This document shows, piece by piece, positions 19,941 to 31,000 of a stretch of 64,000 bases of DNA; within the stretch, counting starts at the first letter, position 1; each line of letters starts with the position of its first letter. Location: NCBI GenBank assembly GCA_016858145.1, contig JAEHOE010000106.1, positions 62,001 to 126,000 on the forward strand, read 5' to 3'. The position numbers were made by a program, and so were the translations under genes. This DNA comes from Edaphochlamys debaryana (taxonomy: Eukaryota; Chlorophyta; Chlorophyceae; Chlamydomonadales). Below the pieces are notes generated by a model that was not told the DNA's origin, ran no database searches, and was given only the letters and a program-made list of their open reading frames with translations.

Positions 19941-21957
19941 CTAATACTTCGCGCTCCCCCTGCCCCGGATGAAGCGGAGCGGCGCGGTGCCGCCCCCCGC
20001 AGCCCCGGAGCCGCCCTCCCCGGCGGCCGCGGGCGGCACTGCCAGAGGGAAGGGCGCCCGGGGCGAGGCGGCGGGGCTGTTGGCCCCCAGTGCCGCGCCC
20101 AAGCCGGCAGCGGCGTTGGCGGACTGCTGCGGCCGCAGCGTCCGCGGCGTTGCGACGAGTAGGTTGCGGCGGTTGGAGTTGGACGGAGACGACCGACCGC
20201 CTGTGGCCGCCGCGCCGGCCGCCGCCACCACGCGCCGGCTGGTGGTTAGCAAGCGTTGGAGCTCGCGCGTAAACGCCTCTCGGATCAGGGGCGCAGACTC
20301 GCGCCGCTGCGCCTGCAAGGCCGCCGCGGTTGCGTCGGCGAAGGGCGAGGTGGCGGCGGCGAGGGGCGTGGCGGCGGCGGAGGGCCCCGGCGGCGCGGTG
20401 TGGCGCTCGGGCGGCTCCCCGGCGTGGCCCGCGCCGTTCGAGTCGTCGCCAAGCTGCAGCGGACAGTAGGGGCGCGGGGGTTTGATGCGGGGTGTCTTAC
20501 ACATGAGACATGACGCGTCGGCGAAACACACACCCAGACACGGGCTCTCAGGCCTGAAAGCCCCGCACTGAAGCCCGCTCTCCCCCGCTCCCCCGTTCAA
20601 CCCACCTGCAGTGGCAGGAGGTGCAGCGAGCGCCGTCCCATACCGCCGCCACTCCCCACCGCTGCGGCCGCGGCGGCGGCAGCTCCCGGCGTCGACGGCC
20701 CGCCCGACGTCGGCCCGCCCGACACGGGCCCGCCGCCCGCACCGTCGCCTCGCTCCCTCGACCCCAGTCGCCACAGCGGCCAAGGGCCGGCGGCGGCGCG
20801 GGCGCCCAGGGGCGAGACGGGGGCGCCGGCGTGGGATCCCTGGGGGTGCGCTGCGCCGCTGGGTGGTCCCTGCGGAGGCGGAGGCGGTGGAGGCGGTAAC
20901 GTGGGAGGCGGTTCGGATGATGGAGCCAGCGCGGGAGAAGCCGGCCTGGCGGGGTGAGGGGGCGGGTGGGGAAGGGAGGTGCCGGTGAAATCTTGGTACC
21001 GTGAGGACGGTATAGAAGGGGGGTTTGGGGAGAAGCCGGCCTGGTGGCGTGGGGCCCGGACGTGGGATAGGAGAAGAGGGGAGGGGTTGGCGGTTGGCGG
21101 TTGGGTTAGATGTCGGTACGGTGGCAGGCCACGTTGCGCTCATGGGATGAAAGGTGGAGCATTGAGATCTGCCCTGCAAAGCGCGCAACTGCACACAAGT
21201 GGCGTCATTCTCATGCCTGCTACGCTAGCCTCTAAGCTTCAGAGAGTATAACTGTGCTGCTGCCCCCGATGGCGGGCGGGCCCTTGCCTGCAGGTTGATG
21301 CTGGCGGATCGGATGGAGGAGGCGAAGGAGCCGAAGAAAGAGCCGTGGCGGGAGGGGCGGCCGGAGGGGGACTGGAGGGAGTTGGGGATGGAGTGGGAGG
21401 GGGTGTGGGAGTGCGAGTGGGAGCCCGGGTGCGACGGCACCAGCTCCGCCGCCACCGCCGCCAGTTGCCCCGCCGACGGCGCCGGCGGCGGACCGTTCCC
21501 GCCGCCGCCGCCGCCACCAGCGTACGACATTCGGCCGCGACGGCCGTTGAGCCGATTGTCCGCGACGGGGCTGACTGCCTCCCTGGCGGCACGCAGCCAC
21601 GGTGCGGCGGTCGTACCCAAGTACAGCCACCAGGTGCCCACCGCGGGCCGGGTAGAGGTTCAGCACCCGGGCGGGGGATGCGACGGGCGGGAAGCCATAG
21701 CGGCGGGGGGTCAGCATAACAAACGGCTGCCCTTGTTAGCCCCAACCCACGCAACCACATCTGCGCCCAACCGGCCCCCGGCCCGCCTCCCCACCTGCGC
21801 GAACTGCCAGTACGCCGGCACCCAGCGCCCCGCCACTCCCGGGTCCAGCGCCAGTGCCGCCCCCATGAGCTGCAGCGCCACCGCCACCGCCGTGGGCTCG
21901 CGCGTGTCCAGCGCGAGCTTGAGGGGGAGCACCAGGGACTCGGCAAACGAGTGGATA
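19941..21957 (-). pseudogene. Chimeric kinase-tail fragment, copy 4 (truncated)
   Basis: Foreign exons are at 21795-21957 and 21631-21726. The large tail exon is truncated (21288 to about 21580), followed by 20606-20945 and 19941-20495. The terminal exon is intact (555 bp, same stop as the parent gene), but the preceding exon is 340 bp instead of 342 bp because of a 2 bp loss near 20860, so the frame is broken. The first foreign exon differs from copy 1 by few substitutions and keeps its length and splice sites, so this chimera predates the split of copies 1/2 from copy 4. Confidence 0.8.
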
Positions 21958-22264
21958 CTGGGGGGGGGAGGAAGAGGGGGAAAGGGGGGGAAAGGGCACA
22001 CCGCATTCCGCATACCGCATTCCGCCAGCAGCAGCCACCACAGGCATGCTTGGCTGAGGGGACGGGGCGCCTACGGTTCAGGGCCCTGAGATGGGCGGAA
22101 TCACTGCCAATTGCGGCCGCGGCCGCGGCGCCACCTGCGGGGCCATAAGAGAGGAGGCCACGATTTGACCCTGGCCCCAGGCCCTGCGCACCGTGCTCAC
22201 TAGCACTCCATTTGGCACGTAAGCCACGATCGACACACGCAGTTGGTCCTGCCGCACGTCAGCC

Positions 22265-23680
22265 ATGTCCTCCCCCCAGCAGCAGCAGCGCGATCAGCAG
22301 CCCGCGCACGACGCGCAGGGCCTGCCCGCCGGACACACGCAGCATGATGCAGCGGAGAAGCAGGAGAGTGCCCAGGGCGTCAGCGGCGGGGGGCGACACG
22401 GAAGCAACGACGGGGGAGCGACGGGCGCCAGCCGCGAGGTGCGTGGGCCACGGCCAGCACTCGAATCCGCGCTCGCGCCTCAGTGAACCATTGCCTGGTC
22501 CTTGCATTGCAGGGCAGCGTCGCGGATGTGCTGAGCCGCGCCGGCGCCGCTGTGTCAGCTGGAAGTGCCGCTGACGGGGGAGCAGCAGTGAGCCCGCGGG
22601 TGTGCAATGCGCGTGGAACGCGCGTGGGGGGCCTACAATACAGCAGGCTCACAGCCTTAAGCAGGTCTCCAGGGTACTAGAGAGTACTGTCTGCAGAGCA
22701 CTCTTGCGCCTTTGCTCATGGCCCACACGGCCGTTCCGTGCGAGCGGGTGCTCGCTGAGCGCGTAGACGCCGCGCGCATCCCCAGCGTCCATAGGGAACG
22801 ACTGCGCTCCTTGCGAGCCGTATGCATCACCGGAAAGGCAAGCGGAACCCGCATCCGCTCAGCCACTCGTGCATGGCTCCCCACAACCACTCCTAAACTA
22901 TCCTCTGTATCCTCGTGCGCACCCAGAGGCTCCCTGAATCCCCGCTGGAGAAGGAGCGACGGCGCAAGGCTCGTTTTTACGCGCGCTGTTGCTTATCGCC
23001 ATGGCTTCCCTGCGGCCCGAGGAGTAGCGCACCACGCCGACGCGCACCCACGTCTTGCCCATGCAGGCGGAAGACGAGGTCGAGATGCAGAAGAAGGTCG
23101 GCAAGGCAATCTGCTAGGGTTTGGGGTAGATGGGGTGGGCCGCAGCAGGGCTTTGGGATATTAAACCAGTACTGTTGAATGGTGATGGTTTCTAGGTCAA
23201 GAAATCCCGTGCCGCGTGCGCTTAAACCCCTTCTGCTCCTCAGGAGATGGAGGCGATGGCCGCACGCATGAAGGTGAGCCGGGGGGCCGGGGCACTCCCA
23301 GCGGGCGTGGGGGGCAAGTCAAGAAGCTGCGGAACAGGTCCAGTCACTTCCACGTGTAGCCAGGGCTCCGCTGACGCTTGGGTGATGGTTTTCTAGGTCA
23401 AGAATCCCGTGCCGCGTGCGCTTAAACCCCCTTCTGCTCCTCAGGAGATGGAGGCGCAAGCCGCACGCATCAAGGTGAGGGGGGGGGCCGGGGCACTCCC
23501 AGCGGGCGGTGGGGACAAGTCAAGAAGCTGCGGAACAGGTCCAGTCACTTCCACGTGTAGCCAGGGCTCCGCTGACGCTTGGGTGATGGTTTTCTAGGTC
23601 AAGAATCCCGTGCCGACCCTGGACGTTTCTTGTTGTGTCCTGATCCAGCGCTTTTACACCCCACCTGGTCGGCTGTGCTC
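22265..23680 (+). pseudogene. Coiled-coil microexon gene, copy 4, 3'-truncated
   Basis: Proposed exons 22265-22438, 22513-22587, 22745-22819, 22951-22968, 23067-23096, 23244-23273 and 23445-23474. The next cassette is lost because the deletion junction (23681-23684) falls exactly on its CTCCTCAG acceptor, so the Gly-rich C-terminal exon and stop are missing. Compared with copy 1, exon 4 has lost 6 bp in frame and its donor is GC instead of GT. The two surviving cassettes read EMEAMAARMK and EMEAQAARIK. Truncation makes it a probable pseudogene; in-frame indels suggest earlier selection. Confidence 0.55.
23185..23640 (+). repeat. Tandem microexon-bearing repeats, copy 4
   Basis: Two complete units of about 200 bp plus the start of a third, whose TCTAGGTCAAG motifs lie near 23192, 23394 and 23596. 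They are shorter than the units of copies 1/2 and closer to each other than to them, which suggests independent homogenisation in this copy. Confidence 0.75.
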
Positions 23681-24123
23681 CTCATGTGGACGGTCTTAGC
23701 ATGCAAGCGTTTACGGTAGGACCTGGGAAAGGTCATTGCGAGTCATGCCAGGGACTTGCGCTTTTGGCCTGCAGGGGGCAAGCCCATGAGGTGGGTCGCA
23801 TGGCCCCAGCGTTCAGCGCTGTGACCCCAAGGGGGGTCTTTCATTGTAAACATCGAGGACTGACCCTCACACACGCTCGGACCTCGGAGCCCTGACCCAC
23901 ACGGCCACACACCATCATGCGTTGAGCGCTGACGGCTTCATGGCATCCAGGCCGGCAATAGTGCAGGGAGGCCCAGGCGCGTGCAGACTCTTCTCCTGGC
24001 CTTCGGGGACCAGGGGTACGTTGACTGTAGCCCCACCCGAGTCGGCTCTCGCGGGGGGTTCGGGCCTCTTGTAACTCTCGCATCCGAAGGAGTGCAAGCC
24101 GTGCCAGGGCCTACATACGGTAT

Positions 24124-24300
24124 TTACATCAAGCCTGCCTTCGGCATCATCCCATGAAGGAGGACCACCCTGCGACCTGGCCACACTGACCATCGCCCTC
24201 AGAAATCCCCAACAACTGTACCCAGCTCCCCGGAAGCCCGGATGAACGGCCCTCGCTTGCGTGCATCAATCCTTCTCCTCTATTGGCCTTCCGCTTTACA
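24124..24300 (-). terminator. Candidate poly(A) signals of the kinase gene
   Basis: Two TGTAA motifs on the minus strand, at 24296-24300 and 24124-24128, lie 0.8-1.0 kb behind the kinase stop codon. TGTAA is the usual poly(A) signal in Chlamydomonas-type algae, and 3' UTRs of this length are normal there. The inner motif is mutated in copies 1 and 2 (near 7921) but the outer one survives (near 7765). Confidence 0.5.
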
Positions 24301-25098
24301 CCCGCTCGCACATGCACAGACACGCCAGTGCCGAGCCCACCCATACCCACCGCACTCCTGACGGGGTTCACAAAGCCGGGCTCTGGGAACACCAGCTTTC
24401 ACCTCCGCCCCATCCAACTAGCCTCCGCTATGCAGACCTTGGCACAGGCAGGACCAGGACAGGCCCCCAGGTTTGAACAGTTCAAGGCGTAAATAGCCTG
24501 CAAAGTAAGCCGATGAGAGTGTGCGGGGCTGATCCCAGGCTCACCCCCAAACATGCAGCGTGTATGCACGCGAGCAGCACCTGTGCTGCCAGGGGCCATG
24601 GCCCTTTTCCCCACCGCAGCCTATGCGGACAGAGAAGGCCGAACGAGTAGCTGGGACCTTCACTCGTGCAACCCCAGAAGCGTCAACTACGGAAATCCAA
24701 GCCCAGCATCTGTGCATGCGCATCAATAAGGCCGAAGGCCCATGTAAGTGGTCACGACGGTGTGTGCCCTGCCTAGCCCTCCTGCCCCTGAACACGAATC
24801 GTGGGGCGTGGCTTTGGCCAATGTACAATGGCGTCCCGCGCCGCCCCACCCCCTGCGCTTGTCAGTGCCATAATCAGCAATCCCGAAACGTACGTGTCAC
24901 GTGCTCCGTCCATGCCCCGCTCCTTACTTTGTACTTGGGGGTCCAGACCCGCACGCAACCGCAACTGACGGCTCACACCCCACGAGTCGCACGAATCCCA
25001 CGTGTCTCTCTTCTTGTCGCAAACCTTGAGCAACCTTGAGCAAGCAAAGCCGCACACGCACGCCCTAGTACTTGAACGCACACCCTAGAAAGGACACC

Positions 25099-28000
25099 CT
25101 AATACTTCGCGCTCCCCCTGCCCCGGATGAAGCGGAGCGGCGCGGTGCCGCCCCCCGCAGCCCCGGAGCCGCCCTCCCCGGCGGCCGCGGGCGGCACTGC
25201 CAGAGGGAAGGGCGCCCGGGGCGAGGCGGCGGGGCTGTTGGCCCCCAGTGCCGCGCCCAAGCCCGCAGCGGCGTTGGCGGACTGCTGCGGCCGCAGCGTC
25301 CGCGGCGTTGCGACGAGCAGGTTGCGGCGGTTGGGGTTGGACGGAGACGACCGACCGCCCGTGGCCGCCGCGCCGGCCGCCGCCACCACGCGCCGGCTGG
25401 TGGTTAGCAAGCGCTGCAGCTCGCGCGTGAACGCCTCTCGGATCAGGGGCGCCGACTCGCGCCGCTGCGCCTGCAAGGCCGCCGCGGTGGCGTCGGCGAA
25501 GGGCGAGGTGGCGGCGGCGAGGGGCGTGGCGGCGGCGGAGGGCCCCGGCGGCGCGGTGTGGCGCTCGGGCGGCTCCCCGGCGTGGCCCGCGCCGTTCGAG
25601 TCGTCGCCAAGCTGCAGCGGACAGGAGGGGCGCGGGGGTTTAATGCGGGGTGTCTGACACATGACGCGTCGGCGAAACACATACCCAAACACGGGCTCTC
25701 GAGTGAAAGCCCCGCACTGAAACCCGCTCTCTCCCGCACCCCCACCCGGCCCACCTGCAGTGGCGGGAGGTGCAACGACCGCCGCCCCATGCCGCCGCCA
25801 CTCCCCGCCGCCGCGGCCGTGGAGGCGGCAGCTCCCGGCGTCGACGGCACGCCCGACGTCGGCCCGGCGGACACGGGCCCGCCGCCCGCACCGTCGCCTC
25901 GCTCCCTCGACCCCAGTCGCCACAGCGGCCAGGGGCCGGCGGGGGCACGGGCGCCCAGGGGCGAGACGGGGGCGCCGGCGTGGGAGCCCTGGCGGTGCGC
26001 TGCGCCGCTGGCGGTGGTCCCGGCGGAGGCGGAGGCGGTGGAGGCGGTGACGTGGGAGGCGGTGCGGATGATGGAGCCGGCGCGGGAGAAGCCGGCCTGG
26101 TGGGCAAGGGGGCGGGTGAGGAAGGGTGGGAGGATTTAGGGTCGATGAAAGCACAGGGGGCAAACCTCTACACGGGGAACGGTGAAGCCCTGCAATTGCA
26201 CACAAGTGGCACCATACGTATGCACGCGTTCGCTGCCGACGGGGCCTTGCCTGCAGGTTGCTGCTGGCGGATCGGACGGAGGAGGCGAAGGAGCCAAAAA
26301 AGGAGCCGTGGCGGGAGGGGCGGCCGGAGGGGGACTGGAGGGAGTTGGGGATGGAGTGCGAGGGCGTGTGGGAGTGCGAGTGGGAGCCCGGGTGCGACGG
26401 CACCAGCTCCGCCGCCACCGCCGCCAGTTGCCCCGCCGACGGCGCCGGCGGCGGCCCGTTCCCGCCGCCGCCGCCGCCGCCGCCGCCAGCGTACGACATG
26501 CGGCCGCGGCGGCCGTTGAGCTGATCGTCGGCAACAGGGCTGACCGCCTCGCCGTCGCCCCCGGCAGACATGTAGCCGTCGGCGGCGCCGGTGGCGGAGG
26601 TGGCGCCGCGGCGCGGCGGCAGCGGCGGCGAGTAGCCCGGCGGCGGCGGCGGCAGCTGCTGCGCCGCCGCTGGGCCGGTAGATGCGCGGTTGAAGACACG
26701 GTAGAGCAAGGACGATCCGCGGCCGCGGGCTTGGGCAGGGCTCTGGTGGCGGCGGCCGGCGGCGGCGATGATTCCTCGGGTACCGCTGGCAGAGCGGCGC
26801 TCTCGGAATGCGTCTGCCGCCGCCGCCGCGGCGTCGTTGTCAGGCCCCGCCGCCGCGTCCATCAGGTCAGAAGTGCCCGCCGGCACCGACAGCCGCCGCT
26901 CGCGCCGGCCGCTGCGGCCGCTGCCGCCGCTGGCCTCGGCGCCGTCAGCGTCACCTGCCGCCGCCGCCGTCGCCAGGCGCTCGCCCTCCGGGCCCAGCTC
27001 CAACCGGATCGAGCCGCCGCCGCTGCCGGTGACAACAGCAGCGGCGGCGGCGCCAGCGTCGGCGGCAGCGCCGTCAGTGGCACCGTCGGCGGCGCGGCGG
27101 CTGCCGGAAAGGGGTGACGGCGTCGCGCCGCCGCCGCTGCCGCCGGCAAGGTTGCCGCTGCCTGGTGCCATGCGAGTGGGCCGGCGGCCGCTGCCGGACC
27201 GCGACATGCGCTGCGGCGGCGGCGGTGGCGGCGGCGGCGTGACGGCGGCGGCGACAGCGTCCTTCGCGGCGGTGGCGGGAGTGGAGTGGCTCTCTGCCTC
27301 GTCCCCCTCCTCCAGGCGCGGCAGCCCGGGCAACACCCCGACCAAGCCCAAGCCCCCGCCGAGCCCTCCCAGCCCGCCGCCGCCACGCCCGTTGCCGCCG
27401 CCACCTCCGCCGCCGCCACCGCCGCCGCCTTGCTCCACCCCCGCTGCGCCTGGCGGCGCCCCCGCCTCCAGCCCCTGCCCCGGCGAAGGGCCCGCGCTCA
27501 GTCCTCCCATGCCGCCGCCACCGCCGCCCATGGGCCCGCCGACGGCGGGGCTCCACATCTGGGACAGGCTGGCGGAGGGGGCCGAGCCGCGGCTGCCCCC
27601 CGAGGCGGAGGAGGCCCGGTCGGTGAGGTTGGAGTCCCTGCGGCGGCGCGGGGTGGAGACGAGCGGGGCAGGGGCGGGAGGAGGGGGTGAGATTGGGCAC
27701 GCGTGGGGGCTGCGAGGGCATTCGGATAACACTAGGGCTACAGCCAGACATGTCCTACACGGCTACAGGGGCCCCCTCCGACCGCCTCCCTTCCGCCCTA
27801 GCTGATGCCCCACCTGTCGGTCCCCGTGGGCGGGGTTCCGCCCATGCCTGCCATCAGGTTGGCGGCGCCCGCGTAGCCCGCTGTGGAGGAGAAGAGGTTG
27901 TGGGGCGCCCCTGAGAGGCCGCTGCCCCCACCCATGGACACACCGCCGCCGGTGAAGGGGCTGTCGGAGCCGTCCTGTGGGAAGGGACAGGGACGGGACG

Positions 28001-31000
28001 GGCGGGTGGGCAGGATTGAGTAAAGGAGCACGTTACTTCGAGCGGCCTGGCTAGCAGAGAAGCCCACACTCTGTGCTTGTACCCACCCCATCCATCCTGC
28101 GTCCTCTTGTGACCGGGATGCAGTCCTGCACACGCAGTCAGCCCGTCGTACACTCACGTGGGAAGGAGCCAAGGGGTGGTTGGAGGGGTGGGGGTAGGGG
28201 TACGGGTACAGGTACCCCTGAGTGCTGCCGTCACGCCCGCCGCCTGCGGCCGCTGCCGCTGCCGCTGCCGCTACCGCCGCCGCAGCCACGGACGCGCTGG
28301 CGGCGCTGTTGGTTGAGGCGCTCTTACGTAAAAGCACGGGACGAGCATTGCTGTTCGCGCTGCTCGCACCGCTCGTAAAACCGCTGCCGTACCCGAAACC
28401 GCCGTACACGCCGGGCACGGCGTTCGGAGCGCCGGCAACGCCGCCGCCGACCCTGCCGGCACCGCCGCCAGCAGCGGCGGCGCTCTGCTCCACCGCCGCT
28501 GCGACCGCGACGGCCGTAGCCATGGCGGCGGCGGCAGCGGCGTCGCCGCCGACGGGGGCGGCGGCGACGGCAGGGCCGGCAACCGGCGGCGCTCCGGGCA
28601 GCTGTGACGCCGCTCCGCCGGTCCAGGCTCGGGCGCTGCTGCTACGACGCATCGCCGCCAGGCCGCCGCCGCCGCCGCCGCCGCCCTTGCCGGCGGTGCC
28701 GCCGCCACGTGCCATTGCAGCCTGTTGGGCCTCCTGCAAAGGGACGGGAGAGGGGCAGGCGGGAGAGGCACGGCGCGAGTGAGAGGACAGGTCGCGGTCT
28801 GCCTCTGTCGCACCCCCCCGCATTGCTGTACGGTGCCGTACCGCACCGTACAATGGTGCCCAGTGCCGTACCGCAAACGTATTCGTACCTGCATGTGCTG
28901 GTAGTGCCTTGCCAGTACCATCTGTGCTACGCCCAGGGGCGAGTGGGGGCTGGGCGACACTCCAGCCACCACCCCGCCACCCCCTCCCCCTCCTCCCGCC
29001 GGCGGCGGACCCATGACCACGCCCCCTCCAGCGGGGCCCCCCGCGGGGCTGACCGCCGCCGGCAGGTCACCCCGCGGTGACCCAACCACCAACGGCGGCG
29101 CCGCCGTCGCAACCACCACGCCGCCAACCGATCGCCGTACAGGCATGGCGGCGTTGGCGGTGTCGCCGGGTACGCCGACGGCGGAGCCGGGCCGGCCGCC
29201 GCCGACCGCGGCCGCCGCGGCGGCGGCGTTGGCGGCGGCGGCGTACGACGCCTGTGTGGCGATGGAGGATGCGCGGGAGGCGCCGCCGGGCAGGATCACG
29301 CCGCCGCCGCCGACGGAGGCAGAGGTGTGGGATGCGACCGAGGTGTGTGGGGAGTCCAACGGCTCGAGCTCGGGGCACAGCCGCGCGTGGAGAGCCGCAC
29401 GCAGCTGGGCCTGCGGTGAAGGGAGAGCAAGAGGTGAGCGCACAGGTTATAGATTTCCGATTCTCACTGTGCAAGTAGCCAGCTCGTGCCCTACACGGTA
29501 CACCGCGAGTACGAGGCGGTGAACCCGTTGCTGCACCCCCCGCCCCTTGTACGGCACCTGCATGGCCCTCAGCGATCGGTAGATGACGGAGAACGTGGGC
29601 CTCTGCGTGTGGTGGTTGCGGAGGCAGGCAGCGACCAGGGCGGCGTACTCGTGGGGAACCTGGGGGGAAGCGAAGGGGGTGGGGGATGGGAGGGCGTGTC
29701 GGTGTGTTTTGCCGACGCGTGTGCGCGCGCGCGGATATGGCTCGGCTGTCATGTCCTGCCGTACGGCCCTGCTGCTGTCGTACAAGTGTACTACATCCGC
29801 GCCGCTGCTGAGCTGTACCGCCAACGCCACGCCCGCAGCAACCAGCGCCCTAGCCTGGCATCCGCAGGCACCCACCGAGGGCGGGAGGTGCGGGAAGTCC
29901 GGGTGCGCCACGTACTGCACGGTTCGCTGTGCGGCGGGGTGCGGCGGCCGCACGCCGGGGGGCAGGGGCGGGGGCTCCACCGCCACCCACACGGGCTGGC
30001 TCCAGGCAAGCTCCTGCGAGGGAAGCACGAGGGCCAAGGGTTTTACGTTTGGTTCAAGTTCAGGGGCTGGGTTTTATAACCCAAGCGAAGACGAACCAAG
30101 AGGAAAAGCATGGCCGGCAAACAGGAGGCCGGTCCTCCGAGCACGCACCCATAGCATGACACCGAAGGCGTAGGCATCGCTGAACTTGGTCAGAATGCCC
30201 TGCAGCGAATGAAAGCGGGCGGGAAGGATCAGCCAACGAGCGCGCACGCAGTCAACGACCAGTGACCAGCAACTAGATGCAACTAGTGCGCAGCAAGGTA
30301 GACTCGGTACCAAGATAGGCCCGCGCTCACATGGTCGGTCTGCTCGGGCGCGGCGTAGAACTGCGTGCCTTGCCACACGTTGGACACGTGCGACTGAGAC
30401 GCAGACATGCGGACCTGGGCGGAGGCGAGCGGGGAACGAGGAAACGAGCGCAGAGGATGAGGTGTGCATTTTATCACGAGGTGTGAACTGCTGTGAAGCA
30501 CTAGCCATGCTGGTTGGCATGTGTTCCCCTGCGTGCGTTCCTGTCAGATGCTCTTGAAGCTCCCCCCACTCACGCTCATGCCAAAGTCTGCCACCTTGGG
30601 CACGTAGCTGCGGGCGAGAGCGAATAGGGCGGGGTGCAAAAGGAATGAGTAAGCGGGCCACGTGGAGTGGGGATGGGGATGGGCGCCCCAGTCCACCTCC
30701 TCTTTTCTCCCCACTAATAATCAACTCAACTACGCCAAGTCCATACGATAACTCCTGTGCATGATACCGGAAAGAACCCCTGCGCGACTTCCTCCCACAC
30801 GCTTCCTCCTGGCGTGTCCCACCTCCCGCCCCCCGGCCCCCGCCTCACCCCGACAGAGTGGCCCCGTCCCGCTTGAGCAGCACGTTGCGTGGGTTGAGGT
30901 CGCCGTGCACCACTTGCTTGGAGTGCAGGTGCCGCAGCGCTGAGGGAGGGACAAGGGAGCAGAGGGAGGAGAGCGCGTGTAAGGGAGAGCGGGTTTGCTC

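Larger units (their letters stand above)
19835..24992. repeat. Kinase-tail duplicon, copy 4 (two internal deletions)
   Basis: This 5,158 bp unit lies directly beside the 3' end of the intact kinase gene. It lacks about 2.3 kb of tail sequence (junction near 21580-21600, equivalent to copy 1 about 1550 to 3850). It also lacks about 1.3 kb at the 3' end of the plus-strand gene (junction 23681-23684, four shared bases CTCA). The intron between its last two large tail exons (20946-21287) is longer than in the other copies and differs in sequence. Confidence 0.92.
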
